Translations under genes and position numbers: made by a program
Notes under the pieces: generated by a model
Told to the model about the DNA's origin: nothing
Databases searched by the model: none
What the model saw: the letters and a program-made list of their open reading frames with translations, nothing else
In this document: piece by piece, positions 45,629-57,641 of the stretch
How the letters are laid out: every line of letters begins with the position of its first letter
Numbering within the stretch: the stretch's first letter is position 1
From: Pogostemon cablin
Lineage: Eukaryota > Streptophyta > Magnoliopsida > Lamiales > Lamiaceae
Assembly (NCBI GenBank): GCA_023678885.1
Contig: CM042993.1
Coordinates: 4,982,501 to 5,046,500, forward strand
Direction of reading: 5' to 3'
Length of the DNA stretch: 64,000 nucleotides

Positions 45629-46398
45629 GAGAAAATGAAAATTTTCGTCCGCTAACTTACAATTATTTTGAAATTAGTCCATTAAATTTTTCAATTTTGA
45701 AATTAGTCCGCTAACTTTATAACAATATTGAAATTAGTCCATTAAATTTTCAATTTTGGAATTAGTCCACCAACTTTTTAATAATTTTGAAATTAGTCCA
45801 CTAACTTTATAAAACTCAACTTTATGATCCTTTACCCCAATTAACCTATACCATATTTTTCTTAATCCAATTTTATCTCACTTTCTCCTTTTTCAAAAAA
45901 ATAGAAATAGTCTATTACGACCATATCAGGCCCAGCATGCTTCCGTACACTAAATAAACCTCTCATAACCATCCGTCTTAAAACAGTAACAATACATTTT
46001 TTAAGAGGAGAAAGTGAGATTAATTTGTTAAAAATGTACTGATATTGTTTTAAGACGGTTGATTATGAGATTAATATTGTTTATTTAGTGTACTGAAACA
46101 TGCTAGGCCTGATATGGTCGTAATGAACTATTTCTATTTTGAAAAATGAGAAAGTGAGATAAAATTGACTAAAGAAAAATATGGTATAGGTTAATTGGGG
46201 TAAAGGACCATAAAATTGAGTTTCTAGAGTTAGTAGACTAATTTCAAAACTGTTATAAAGTTGGTGGACTAATTTTAAAATTGAAAAGTTAATATCAAAA
46301 TTGTTATAAAGTTAGTGAACTTATTTCAAAATTGAAAAAATTGATAGACTAATTTCAAAATAAGTGCAAGTTAGAGGACGAAAAATTCCATTTTCCCA
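45629..46398. mobile_element. Foldback-type long inverted repeat
   Basis: The left arm begins GAAAATGAAAATTTTCGTCC and the right arm ends with its inverted match; the match continues through GAAATTAGTCC-type repeats, CCAATTAACCTATACCATAT and GACCATATCAGGCC to the centre near 46000. Each arm is ~370 bp. AT-rich TATATAT flanks may be the target duplication. No ORF. The arms are diverged but could still form a long hairpin RNA. Confidence 0.8.
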
Positions 46399-47966
46399 AT
46401 ATATATATTGAACTGCAAAATTGGCTGTAAATTAATTTATTTACATGAAAACTAATATGCGCTCGTAACATGCAACTAATATCCGTGTAATTGGATCTGA
46501 TACTATCTAAATTTGGTAAAATTCCTAATACTAACACCTTTGATATTTAGAGTTGGGAGTATTGGTAAAAAAAGAAATTAGAGTTTAAAAATATCAAAGT
46601 AATAAATACCGTTGATATTTTATGATCCTAATACTAACACCTTTGCAACTGATGCAAGAATATCGTTGTAAAATAATATCTTATGCAAATATGTTACAAA
46701 TTCTTGAATCAGATCAAATAATTATACGAATAATGTTACCCACATTTCTAACTAATTTATTATCACTGAACTATCACTTAAAAAAATATTTGGACAAGGC
46801 CCATTTCGGCCGTTTCCCACTTCCTCATTAATAATACTCTCAATTATTTTAGTTGGCTGATTAATTTGATGTTATTACAGGTTAAAAATAAGTAATATTC
46901 AGAGAGAGTAATTTGAAGATTTGAATGCATTGATTTATTTCAATAGCTATGGAGTTTCAATTCAATTAGGGCCTATAAATTTGTTCATGATCCCATAACC
47001 TAAAAGGCTAAAACTACCCCAATTTTTTTAGTCATGAACCCTAACAGATACATCCAACCACACCAAACTTTCAATTACATAAAAAAAATAATTACACTTG
47101 AATTCCTCCGCCAACTATTAAAATAATTTTTTATTTTATTTTTAGCAAAAGTTCACGATTTTATTACTTTGATACAAATAGTTAACATTTAATCTTAAGA
47201 AAGCAATTGCTTGACAGTTGACACAAGTCTCACTTTTAATATTATGAATTGTTCACTAAATAATTTAGTGCATTACTTCTCATGTGACCGTACCGTACAA
47301 AACTTAATTTTAGTACTATTTTTATCTTGATATTCAAGCTAATGTTTATATAATTTTTTTAAAAAAATTTGAAGAATAATAAAATAAAAAATCATTATGA
47401 AATATTTTCCAATGATAACGACAAAATTGTAGAATTCTTTACATATGTGGCCTTTTGAATTGTTGACATCATTGATATTATGTATGAAAATATGGGTGGA
47501 TATGGGTTGGACGGCAAGGTATTGGAGATAGGCTAAGGTGAGCCGCCGAGGTAGGGGATGAGAAGTGGTTGAAGGAGATAGATAGGGTTTGAAATGACTG
47601 TCGCTTCAAATCCACATGGAGGCCTTACCTATCTTTAAAGTGCCACATCAGCGGTCGAGCAAACCTCATCTGCCCGATTGGTGTGATTTGCACAAATATA
47701 AAAAGTCATAGTTTTTTATGCAATTTTGTAAAGGTTGGGATTAATTAGTTGAGGGCGAGAGTTCAAACATAGGAACTACCCTTTTTCCTTTTATTTTATT
47801 TATATTATTATTATTTCTACAACTTTATCTATTATTTACTATTTTCTTTATTTATTTCTTTTTAAATGCATGATAATAATACCTTAAATTTCTTTTTAAA
47901 AAAGAAAATTAAATGGTGTCAACAATAATTAAATTTCTGCATTTTAATTTATTTATAGAGTTATTA
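46399..47966. other. Intergenic region, no gene
   Basis: AT-rich with scattered low-complexity tracts. A GC-richer patch at about 47490-47690 is unassigned. Confidence 0.4.
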
Positions 47967-48237
47967 TCTTGTGAGACGGGTTTTTTGTGAGACGGTTGTG
48001 AGACGGGTCAACCCATTACTAAAGTATGCTTATTATATAGTTAAAGTATGTTTATTTGTAGTTATAGTATGTCAATAATGAATCATATTATAACACCATA
48101 AAATCATACTTTAATTCATAATTCATTATACTTTAGAAAACATACTTTAACAATAATTAAATATATTTTATCAATATAATTGACATACTTTAACCGGTCT
48201 CACAAGCCGTCTCACAAAATTATGATCTCACAAGAGA
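47967..48237. mobile_element. MITE with TCTTGTGAGAC ends
   Basis: Inverted ends TCTTGTGAGAC / GTCTCACAAGA-like, and internal GTGAGACGG...CCGTCTCAC and AAAGTATG...CATACTTT pairs, so the whole ~270 bp can fold back. No ORF. Confidence 0.6.
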
Positions 48238-49347
48238 CTTTGTCTTATTTATATATGATTTTGAATTTTAAATAAATAATATCTTATAATTACATGTCGA
48301 TTGTATCCTCAGAAATTATTTTCTGGATCCGCCCCTGTATATTATCTTTAAAAAATTAATAAAATTTATCAAAAAAATATTTTTTTTAAAATCAAATAAA
48401 TTGGAACAGATATTTATTTATTTTTTGGGTGGCATACAGTACCATGCAATTAAAGGCTAACAAATTCTCCAATATTTTCTTCTCCTACATAACCCAACTA
48501 ATTAATAAGTTTGAAAAATATCTAACAGTTTTTGGCAGCTGGCACTGAATTATAAAGCATACAGCAATAGGGTATACTTACAAGTATAAGGTCCCCTAAA
48601 ATAAATAAAATAACATTTATTTATAATAGAAAAAAAGAATGCGATCACTTTCATATTGTACCCCTCTTTTAACCGAAAATCCAACATGGCTCGTTCACAC
48701 ACACTTTTGTGTCTAGCGGGTGTGTGTGAAATTACATGCACGCCCCTAACACAACTCATGCGCACGTGGGAACCTTTACACATTACACTTCTATCTCCCT
48801 TTTCTTCAAATACTACGTTATATTATACTCACGTGGAATCCAATTTAATCTTGGGATTTCTATGCAATTTTGACCATTCACATTAAATGGTATTTCAACT
48901 CTAGTTTGAGATATAATTGTAATTGCAATTTTATGTTTTAAGGTATACTATATATTTTATCTTAAAAATTTAGGGTATAATGGTCTTTTAAGTATATAAT
49001 AAAAAAACAAAATAAAAATAACATTAATTGAGGAAAAGACTGCACATTAATTAATTAGAGGAAGTGGAGATCGATTATCTACCAAATACTTTGGTTATTT
49101 GGTAAAACCTATTCTACCAAAGTGGCTCTCAACTAGTTAATTTAAAATCGTAACACTTTTTAAATTTATTTATTGTAAAATTATCTTCACTTTTATAAGT
49201 ACTTGAGATATATTCAACTTCTTTGAATTCCTTAATATTTCCTCTATCCCGCTAACTCTTCACACTATTTAATTTTAAATTTGTTATCTTACTTTAACTT
49301 CCACGACATACTTTATAATTACATTTAATTAACCACATTAAGTAGTA
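48238..49347. other. Intergenic region, no gene
   Basis: No supported ORF. A half MITE-like sequence (TTTCCTCTATCCCGC) lies at about 49240 next to the complete one at 49348. Confidence 0.4.
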
Positions 49348-49622
49348 CTCCCTTCGTCTCAAATTCATCTTCATGTTCACTGCAGATACGAAATTTAAGA
49401 AAAGTTACTTTTTAACTTACTTTTGGGGGGTAATATGGTATTTTTGGATAATAAATAAATGATAAAGTATGTTATGTGCGTTAAAAAGGTGGTGTCAAAT
49501 TTAAAATTAAAGTATGTTAGATGGGTGTTAGTTAATTGTTTTTTTCCTTTTATGAAAGTATAAAATTGAATTTGGGACGGATTAAAACAAAAAGTGTGAA
49601 GTTAAAGTTGGGACGGAGGGAG
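49348..49622. mobile_element. Stowaway-type MITE
   Basis: CTCCCTTCGTCTC / GGGACGGAGGGAG ends, TA flanks, 275 bp. Confidence 0.85.
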
Positions 49623-50331
49623 TATTTGTTTGAGGAGTTACGTCCTGTGCACTCGGATGCATGGGAAAATTTGCCTTGGCATATGTGGATTAAAAAAAAA
49701 AAAACGTGTCTTGAAATCAGTTAAATAATGATGAATTATGTATATTTTGAGCTATCGGTAGAATGAGTGTTACTATATGTTAGCACCAGCTGCGTGCTTT
49801 TTGTCGCACGTCTTAATCTTATGTATGGCCTTATTAGAATGAAGAAAGGGATATATATATGCTGGCATTTAACTTACTTTATTTATTGTAATCACACAAT
49901 TAATTGTCTATTTCTATGTGGTCCTAATTGCTTAATTTCTCCACTATATATAAACAAAAAATATATGGTGGATATATGTTCCAGTAATTATTTGCAATAT
50001 ACTGCTTCATGCCATAAAAATTTTTATCAAACAAATAATAATAAAATTGAACTTTTAATTTAAATTCCTACTACCATCGTAACATTATACGATGTTACAC
50101 AAAATCTGTCCAAATTATATTTGTTTGTGTTTTATTCTTCATCGAAAATATAATAAAAGGGCTTTGTGTAATTTAATGAAAATTCAAACTATCCTTTTGA
50201 CATTTTTTAGGCTAATTCTTGCTCGAGTCATATACGTTATGAATGGCTAAGAATCATAGGATAAGATCTCTTAAATCTCAAATGATTAAAAAAAATAAAA
50301 AATAAAAAAATCCCAATTTTTAAAAGATAAA
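49623..50331. other. Intergenic region, no gene
   Basis: AT-rich; short ORFs only, none convincing. Confidence 0.4.
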
Positions 50332-50592
50332 TGTTGGGCCCGTTGGGCCTTGTGGCCCAATTTGCTGGTCTTCATTCTCTAAGTATTGGGTCTGGCCCAT
50401 TGCTCTACACTTTTGGCCCTTATCAACCCCAATTGTGAGCCCTAACGTAGTGTGGGCGAAATTTTGAATTCATGTGTGAGTTCAACGGGAATCTGAGCAC
50501 CTCCCAACGCCACCTCCGGCGACGGGTTTCGGCGATGCTCCGGTGATGAAGACGATCAGCGCGACGACGAGGACGACTGCATCCACCCAACA
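50332..50592 (+). repeat. 5' LTR of the small LTR element
   Basis: 261 bp. Differs from the 3' LTR at roughly fifteen positions by eye, so older than the Tat and copia insertions. Confidence 0.92.
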
Positions 50593-50593
50593 G

Positions 50594-50607
50594 TGGTATT
50601 AGAGCTT
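50594..50607 (+). other. Primer-binding site of the small LTR element
   Basis: TGGTATTAGAGCTT starts two bases after the 5' LTR. Confidence 0.85.
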
Positions 50608-51260
50608 GGTCGGCTGTCCGTCGTTGCTGCCCGTCCGATGCTGCTGTGCGCCGCCGTCCTCCGCCGCTATCCGCCACGGGTTGCCGCTGTTGCGTCGTCG
50701 CCGGAGGTGAGGAACGGGGTTCGTTCGCTCACCGCTGCTGTTCGTCGACGCCGCCGTCCGTGGGTGGTAGGTAAGGCGGGTGGAGGTGTGGAATCGAGGC
50801 TGTCCGTCCATCCATCAGCGCTGCCGGAATCGCAACCCCAGCCGACAATTCGCCTCAGATACGTCGCTGCTTCTTTTCGCACCACCATATTGCTGCTGCT
50901 AGCCCACCGTCCGTCAGTGTCGCTCGCCCTGTCGGAAATATGTCGGATCTGCAGTCGCGCCGCCACCGCTCGGGTTTCAGCTAGGGTTCCGGGAGGCTGC
51001 CTGCTAACCGCCGCTGAGGAGTCACGATCTGACCGACGCCGCGCGCTGCTAGGGTTTCAGCAGCCGTCGCGGCTGACCAGCCTTCGACCGCCGTTCGCGG
51101 TCATTCCAGCCCGCCGCTGCTCGACGTCGTCGTTGTACTGCTCGACGCCGCTGCTAACCGTCGGAGCTGGTGATCGCTGCTGACCACCGAAGCTGCTGCC
51201 CACCTCCAGATCTACTCGACGCCGCCGCTTGCAGCCGCGAGGGCTCCGGTCAGATCAGTT
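50600..51260. other. GC-rich leader of the small LTR element
   Basis: Rich in GCCGCC, CGTCG and CCGCTG, strongly unlike the AT-rich surroundings. Long ORFs appear on both strands only because stop codons are rare in such DNA; none resembles a protein family. Confidence 0.7.
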
Positions 51261-52328
51261 CTGACCTCGAGAAAAGGGGAGTATTTTTTTCATTTTCAAT
51301 TTTTCTGTTCTGATTCTTGTATACAGAACTGATTTTTTGATTTTGGATTGTCAATTTTTTCGACATATTTTTTGCAGGGCTGCTGCTTATACCGGAGGCA
51401 CGAGTGGGCTGCTACTCGAAGAGGCTATGGTGAGTTCAAGCTTGGTAGCGGGCAGGGTGCGGCTCCAAAGTGGGAGTTGCTTGTCCGGTTGCTGCTTGAA
51501 CAAGCCTTCAAGGGAAGCCGGTGGCTCGTAGGAGTAGTATGGTGTTCATCCACCGCTTCAGGGGAGTTTTTTCGTTCCTTTAAACTTTGTATTTTTTCAT
51601 TTTCTTATTTGTTCAGTTATGTTATATCTTTGTGATACCCTGAGGGAGTTGGTCCTCCTTTGTGATGCTCTGAGGCGGCTGGTCCTCATTTATGCTTGTG
51701 ATTTCTGTGCTATAGAATTAGGAATTTTTTGTGATTTGTGCCTGGATTGGTCAATTTCTGTGCATCTCTAATTTTTTATTTGCTTGAAATTGTGAGTTCT
51801 CTATCTGTGTGATATTCTGGTTTGCTTTCGCTGCTAATCTGATTTTCTGAAATTTTTTGCTCTTTTTGCTATGTGTGTGAATTGAGTTCATTTCCAGGCC
51901 CTAAGATAGCATTTGCTCACATGTGTGTGTCTTTGTGTTGTTTCTTGAATCTGTGTGAGTCGATTTACTCAACTTTAAGCACCAATGGCTTCTCCTAATG
52001 CATTTGAGCAAGGTGACTTCAATATCTGTTTGAAACAGAAGATGAAGTATGAGAGGGTACTCAAAGCTGTGAATGACTCTTATGATTAAGAGATAATTTC
52101 TTGTATGAATTATTTGGTGCCTTTTAAAATCTTGTGTGTTTTTTAATTGGCTAGTTAATTCTGCATGTGATTAGGAAATGTGTTTTCTTATCTTGTTTCA
52201 CTTTGAATCTATATGCTTCTTTGTGAATTTGTGTTTTATGTGAGAAACTTGTTAGAAATTTATTTTCTATGTTTGTGTTAAACTTGCTTGGTTTTAGGCT
52301 GCTCCTAGTGAGGTGGAGTATTTGCATA

Positions 52329-52421
52329 CTCCCTCCGTCCCGCCCATATTGCTATATTTACTGTAGCTTTTGTGAGATCTTTATGCAGTCAAACGATGCA
52401 GTTTGACTGGGACAGAGGGAG
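52329..52421. mobile_element. Short Stowaway-type MITE inside the small LTR element
   Basis: Only 93 bp: CTCCCTCCGTCCC / GGGACAGAGGGAG with TA flanks. Both subterminal parts also pair (CAGTTTGACTGG). Confidence 0.85.
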
Positions 52422-52953
52422 TATATTTTTCTTTATGCTTTTGTGCCTAGTCTGCATGTTTATTTATTTCTCTTAGTGAGGTGGAGCATATTGTGTGCAT
52501 TCGAATGTGGTGTAACATTTGATTGTTGATTGTCTATGTGACTTTTATGTCTGTGTGACTGCGTGTGCTTCTGTGTGAAGTGTCTGTGTGACTTTTAAAT
52601 GCTATAGGTTGTGTGTCTATATGACTTTTAAATGCTATAGCTTGTATGTCTATGTGACTTGACTTTGTGATCTTTTGTTAGCTTTGTGCTTATTTATTTC
52701 TGTGTGAACTGTTCGTGTGTCGTGTGAACTGTTTGTATGTAATGAGAACTGTGAGTTCTAATCTATGTGATTACATGATTATGTGAACTTTTGTGACTTT
52801 GTGTCATTTTTGACTAACTTTGTGTTTGTCAAATTTTCTGGATCTTGCATCTAACTTTGTATTTTTCGTTTTGCAGGTGTCCGAAAAAAGGTGCGATGAT
52901 GAATTCCTATATAGATGAACACAAGGTGGATGATTTGGGCCAAGGTGGAGATT

Positions 52954-53214
52954 TGTTGGGCCTGTTGGGCCTTGTGGCCCAATTTGCTGATCTTCATTCT
53001 CTAAGTATTGGGCTTGGCCCATTGCTATACACTTTTGGCCCTTATCAACCCCAATTGTGAGCCTTAACGTAGTGTGGGCGGGATTTTAAATTCTTGTGTG
53101 AGTTCAACGGGAATCTGAGCACATCCCAACGCCACCTCCGGCGACGGGTACCGGTGATGCTCCGGTGATGAAGACGACCGGCGCGACGACGAGGACGACC
53201 ACATCCACCCAACA
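52954..53214 (+). repeat. 3' LTR of the small LTR element
   Basis: 261 bp, same length as its partner, followed by the second ATAAA. Confidence 0.92.
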
Positions 53215-53533
53215 ATAAATATCAATTTTATTTTATTTTATGTAATAATTAATAATGAAGCAAGTTTTGTGTAAGAGCACCTCACTTTTAGTGATTACAG
53301 TTAGAAAAAAGAGAAAGTTTTTTTTCTACGAATAATCATATATTCAATTTAAATGAGTAATTTTTACTTGATGAAATTGAATAAATGAATATGTTAAAAC
53401 TAATACTCTGTTACTTATCATTTTCTATTAAGGATTTTATAACTCATTATTTATTTTACATATTGTTCATGAAATAATAAAATTAGACAACAATTATTTT
53501 TTATAAATGACATATCATTTTTTACTAAATATA

Positions 53534-53783
53534 CTCCCCTCTTCCCAGAGTCAAATTTAGGGTTACCATGGATAAATAATTTTAGAAAAGTTGTCTTTTT
53601 ACTAGTTTTTAGAGGTAGTTTGGTATTTTTTTAGTTAATTAATACTCCTATATTATAAAATTAGTTATGTGAGATGATGATTTTGAAATGAGAGTGTATT
53701 GTATGTTTACTTAGGTGTAAATTTATCCATGAGATAAAAATATAATAATAATAATAAGAGGGAATTGCTTTATTTGGAGGAAG
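53534..53783. mobile_element. Stowaway-type MITE, diverged
   Basis: CTCCCCTCTTCCC at the left and TTTGGAGGAAG at the right, TA flanks. Confidence 0.65.
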
Positions 53784-54069
53784 TATTATTTCTTATTTAT
53801 GTGACGAAATCCATTTTGTGACGTCTCATTGTTATTGGGATGAGAAATTCCGATTTTTATTGCTATTGGGCTGGGCTGCAACATATAGGGGTATCAAATT
53901 ATCAATAAAAGATATTTAGTGGGCTGGCCTGGTTGTTTTGGGCTGAAGAGTAATTGGACCAATCAAACTGTACTTATACTCAACTTCTTGGCTCAAATTA
54001 TTTATATCTATGAATCGACATTAAATTATAATCACGCAAAATCTCAAATGAAAGGAGTACTAAATCATG

Positions 54070-54324
54070 CTCCCTCCGTCCCATCCTTATAGTTACGTTT
54101 GCTTTTGCATCGGGATTAATGAATATAGTATTTTAATTGTGTATTGAGGTGAGAGAAATAATAATTTAATGTAAAGTCAGTAGGTGTATTAGTGGGATGT
54201 GTGGGCCCATAAAGGGAGAAGTAATTAATTTGTGTAGGTCCCATAAGCTAAAAAGAAAAATGTAACCATTAGAATGAAACGCCCAAAATAGAAATATGTA
54301 ACTATTAGGATTAGACGGAGGGAG
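54070..54324. mobile_element. Stowaway-type MITE
   Basis: CTCCCTCCGTCCCATCCTTA at the left and AGACGGAGGGAG at the right; the left flank is TG rather than TA, probably mutated. Confidence 0.85.
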
Positions 54325-54438
54325 TATTCATGATCCGACATTAAAACCTACTTATGAAAACAAGGGATTCGACTTGGAAAGGCCGTGTTAGAATTCCAAC
54401 ATATGTTCTATTTTTTCTTTTATGTAGATCAAAGAGTA

Positions 54439-54677
54439 CTTCCTCCGTTACATTTTAGATGACACATTTTCGGTTGCCTTAAAAATTTGCACCTTCCTAA
54501 AAAAGTAAAAAATCAATTACAAACATCCTTTATCGTACACTTTATTTACAAAAAAATCTAACCCTACCTAACATACTATTTTATCATTTATTTATTATCC
54601 AAAAATATCATAATACCCCTAAAAATTATCATTTTTCTTAATTTTTGTGCGTGCAAACATTTGGGGAATGGAGGGAG
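54439..54677. mobile_element. Stowaway-type MITE
   Basis: CTTCCTCCGTTAC / GAATGGAGGGAG ends with TA flanks, 239 bp. Confidence 0.8.
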
Positions 54678-55277
54678 TATGTATTATGAGTAGTAGATAA
54701 TTATTACTTGTATGCATGAAGTTATCTATATATCCTTTATGTAAGACATTGTAATAATAAATAAGTAGTGAGATTGACCAAATTAAATCTACGATCTTTC
54801 TATTGGGGTTCTTATATACTCGTCTATGAAAAAAATATTCATATTATTCTCAATTGCTGTCTCATAAAACCTTTTATGTAAAATAAAAAATTCAATTGAA
54901 TATAACTTTAAAATAAATTTAAAATTTATCAAATATCACCTAACATATAATATACTCTATATATGTTATCTATTAGTATTTAAAAAGAATTTATCTTTAA
55001 AAAAAAGGTTTATTAAGTCATTCGATATAACAAATTTTCTTAAACAACTCTAATTAAACGCGTGTAGCATTCTGCGTAGAGAAAATAATACCAGAAAAAG
55101 AAGTCCAGAGCATTTTCTTTTTTATTCTACACACTCGCGTGACACTCCAAACAACTAAACTAACACTAGTATTTGATTAATTACAAGGCTTCAAAGTTCT
55201 GAAAACAGAAATAATAAATAACTACATACAATATTTGATTAATTTGGTACATATATATAATATTCATCAAGACTTGA
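54678..55277. other. Intergenic, 3' side of the 55.3-kb gene
   Basis: AT-rich with no ORF; the part nearest 55278 should be the 3' UTR of the minus-strand gene. Confidence 0.4.
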
Positions 55278-55769
55278 TTAGGCACGGACACCATGACGCG
55301 GTCGGCAACCGAGATCAACGCGACCGCACTCCTGGCGGCGCCGCCGCGTCGTGTAGTCATCCACCACCTCATTCATTGATGAGCCACACACCATAGGCAC
55401 ACGTGTAAACCCTTTGGACATCTTCTTTTTCTGAGGAGCAGCTGGTAATTTTCTCTTCGTATCCATAGGCACCGCCACTGCCTCCGCCCTCCGGCCGCCG
55501 TTAGACTTAGTGTAGAATTCAAGCTGCCTTGAAATCCTCTCAATGTCATATCTATCGAGAAGGGTGTAATTGGTAATTTTAGGCTTAGAAGGAGGAGGAT
55601 TCATGGCTTCCACCTTGTACCTCGATGCCTTCGGGTTGAACTCAGACCTGGAAACGTCCACTTCCGGCGTCGTCTGCTCGACGGCGGAGCGATGTTCTAA
55701 CCAGGCCCATGCAGCAGACTTAGTAAATGCCAGCTCATCGGCAATTGAACACTTTCTTCTCAACTCCAT
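55278..55769 (-). CDS. Plant-specific protein of unknown function
   Basis: 163 residues from the ATG at 55769; the open frame upstream starts only with GTG, so it is excluded. The chain begins MELRRKCSIADELAF, then AAWAWLEH, RYKVEAM, NYTLLDRYDIERISRQLEFY, and a basic C-terminal part with KKKMSKGF and TTRRRRQ. The composition and the conserved-looking N-terminal blocks resemble uncharacterised plant proteins; no known domain is visible and no membrane or signal segment. A TATA run lies 35-50 bp upstream. Codon use and lack of interruptions favour a real gene. Function is unknown. Confidence 0.72.
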   Translation of the reverse strand: MELRRKCSIADELAFTKSAAWAWLEHRSAVEQTTPEVDVSRSEFNPKASRYKVEAMNPPPSKPKITNYTLLDRYDIERISRQLEFYTKSNGGRRAEAVAVPMDTKRKLPAAPQKKKMSKGFTRVPMVCGSSMNEVVDDYTTRRRRQECGRVDLGCRPRHGVRA

Positions 55770-55802
55770 CAAATTATTGGGGTTGAAGATAAGCTTTATT
55801 AC

Positions 55803-55819
55803 TATATATATATATATAA
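55803..55819 (-). promoter_or_regulatory. TATA-rich core promoter of the 55.3-kb gene
   Basis: An alternating TA run of ~17 bp about 35-50 bp before the ATG, either a TATA box or a simple repeat. If it is the TATA box the leader is very short. Confidence 0.4.
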
Positions 55820-56088
55820 TTGTATTCAAGCACACGTATCATAACGTGTTTTTTAATTTATAATTTATTAATTATATATATTGTCTTTTCTTTTTTGTTT
55901 TATTTACACAAAATTAATTAACGGAATGATTGATTTGTTGAATATACTATGTAATTGATTTGTTTAATATGCTATGTATAAGAAGAGAGTATTGAATGAA
56001 ATAGGAATTACCACGTGGAATTAGATTTCGAGGTATCATTTATTTTAATGATAACCATTTTTATTTTTTCAGAAAATAGTAAATATTA

Positions 56089-56395
56089 CCCCCTCTTCCC
56101 AATTTCATCTTCATATTTATTGTATACACGCAAATTAAGAAAAGTCACTTGTTAAGTAACTTTTGGGGTAGTTTGATATTTTTGGTTAATAAATAAATGA
56201 TAAAATATGTTATGTGTGTTAAAAAGGTGATGACAATTTTGAAATTAAAATATGTTAGAGGGATATTAGTCATGTACCTTTTCCTTTTATGCAAGTGTGA
56301 AGTTGAAATTGGGACGGACCAAAATGAAAAGTGTGAAGTTGAAATTGGGACGGACCAAAACGGAAAGTGTGAAGTTGAAGTTGGGACGGAGGATG
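56089..56395. mobile_element. Stowaway-type MITE with internal duplication
   Basis: Left end CCCCCTCTTCCC, right end GGGACGGAGGATG. Near the right end the block AAGTGTGAAGTTGAAATTGG with GGACGGACCAAAA is repeated three times, spaced ~40 bp. Confidence 0.7.
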
Positions 56396-56585
56396 TATAA
56401 ATTTCAGAATTAATGTTTACTGCATACAAGCACATTGTTCAACGAGTTTCAAGGTCTATACGTCTTAGGGCCATCCCGTTATTAATATAAATCATAAACC
56501 CTAATCCCCCTGTTGAGATATACTGCATACATAACTTAAATAAAAAAAATCCTTTATTTAGTGAAAATTTTGGATAAAAATAGTA

Positions 56586-57641
56586 CTCCCTCAGTCTCAC
56601 ACTTATGCTCACACTTTCCGTTTTCGTTCGTCCCACACTTATGTTCACCACCTAAAAAAGAAAACTTTACATTAACCAACAACTTCAAAAGTTATCTTAA
56701 TTTCAAAACTACCACTCCAACCTAACACACATAATATACTTTATAATTTATTTCTTACCTAAAAATACCACAATACCCCTAAAAAATTAATAAAGTTAGT
56801 CAAAAAGCAACTGTTTTTAAATTCCATATCTACAGTCAGTGGCAGACGCACACTGGGCCCAGGGGGGGCACTGAGCCCCCCTGAAGTTTTGTAAATATTT
56901 AGTATATATGTAGTATTTATTATAAAATATTGAAGTGGTCAACTGGTGGAGGTCATCATCGAGTGTGTTTGAAATCAAGGGTTCGATTCTACTCCTTGCC
57001 TTCTTGTTTCCTGTTTTCAATTTATTAGTATTTATTTATTTTTTATATTTTCTTTCCTCTTTTATATCCAAAATAATTTAAATTATATTATATCATAATT
57101 ATAATTAATTATTTCTACTTTTTATATATAATTTTAATTCTTATTTTATTTTTTCTCTTTAGTAATTGATATTATATCTTTCTTTATATAAAAAAAAATG
57201 TAAATTTTATTATTATAATAAGTAATATAGTAATAATTTACTATATGTATAGCATAATTCTTTTATATTTTCTTCATTCTTTTGTTTTATAACATTATTT
57301 TCACTCTCTTAAAAGAAAAATTACGTCTTTATCCAATAATCTCAGAAAATTTTAATTTTAAAATTATCACTCACACCTAACACATAATATAATTTACATA
57401 TTAAGATTATTTTTTAACGTAAGAATACCCTAAAAAAATTAATAAAAATAATAAATAAAATAATTTTCCTAAAACACTATAAAACCCCAAAAATGAACTG
57501 TGTTGTGAGCCTAAAACACTATAAAATCGCAAAATGAACTATGTTGTGAGACGAATGAAGTATATTTTGACCCCCTGAACATAAATCCTGCGTCCGCCGC
57601 TGTCTACAGTGTCGGTGAACTTAACTATGGAACGGAGGGAG
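56586..57641. mobile_element. Stowaway-type MITE split by a hAT element
   Basis: Left part 56586-56836 starts CTCCCTCAGTCTC after TA; right part 57603-57641 ends GGAACGGAGGGAG before TA. Removing the insert and one target copy leaves a ~290-bp MITE, the usual size. Confidence 0.85.
56837..57602. mobile_element. hAT-type non-autonomous element nested in a MITE
   Basis: 766 bp, ends CAGTGGCAGACGCA / TGCGTCCGCCGCTG, flanked by the 8-bp duplication TCTACAGT (56829-56836, 57603-57610). Contains a tRNA-like core: GTGGTCAACTGG near 56935 and GGGTTCGATTC near 56979. No transposase. Confidence 0.93.

Larger units (their letters stand above)
50332..53214 (+). mobile_element. Small non-autonomous LTR retrotransposon (LARD/TRIM-like)
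   Basis: Two 261-bp LTRs (50332-50592, 52954-53214) run TGTTGGGCC...CCAACA and are flanked by ATAAA (50327-50331 and 53215-53219). TGGTATTAGAGC follows the left LTR (Met-tRNA primer site, one mismatch to the common TGGTATCAGAGC) and AAGGTGGAGATT precedes the right LTR (polypurine tract), so it points along plus. The interior has no pol. A short gag-like start (MASPNAFEQGDFNI, 51985) ends at a stop after ~34 codons. The first ~700 bp after the LTR is GC-rich. Confidence 0.93.

Noticed and set aside
50593..51183. 196-codon ORF in GC-rich DNA
   Set aside because: Starts with GTG, overlaps equally long ORFs on the other strand, low-complexity composition, lies in the leader of an LTR element.
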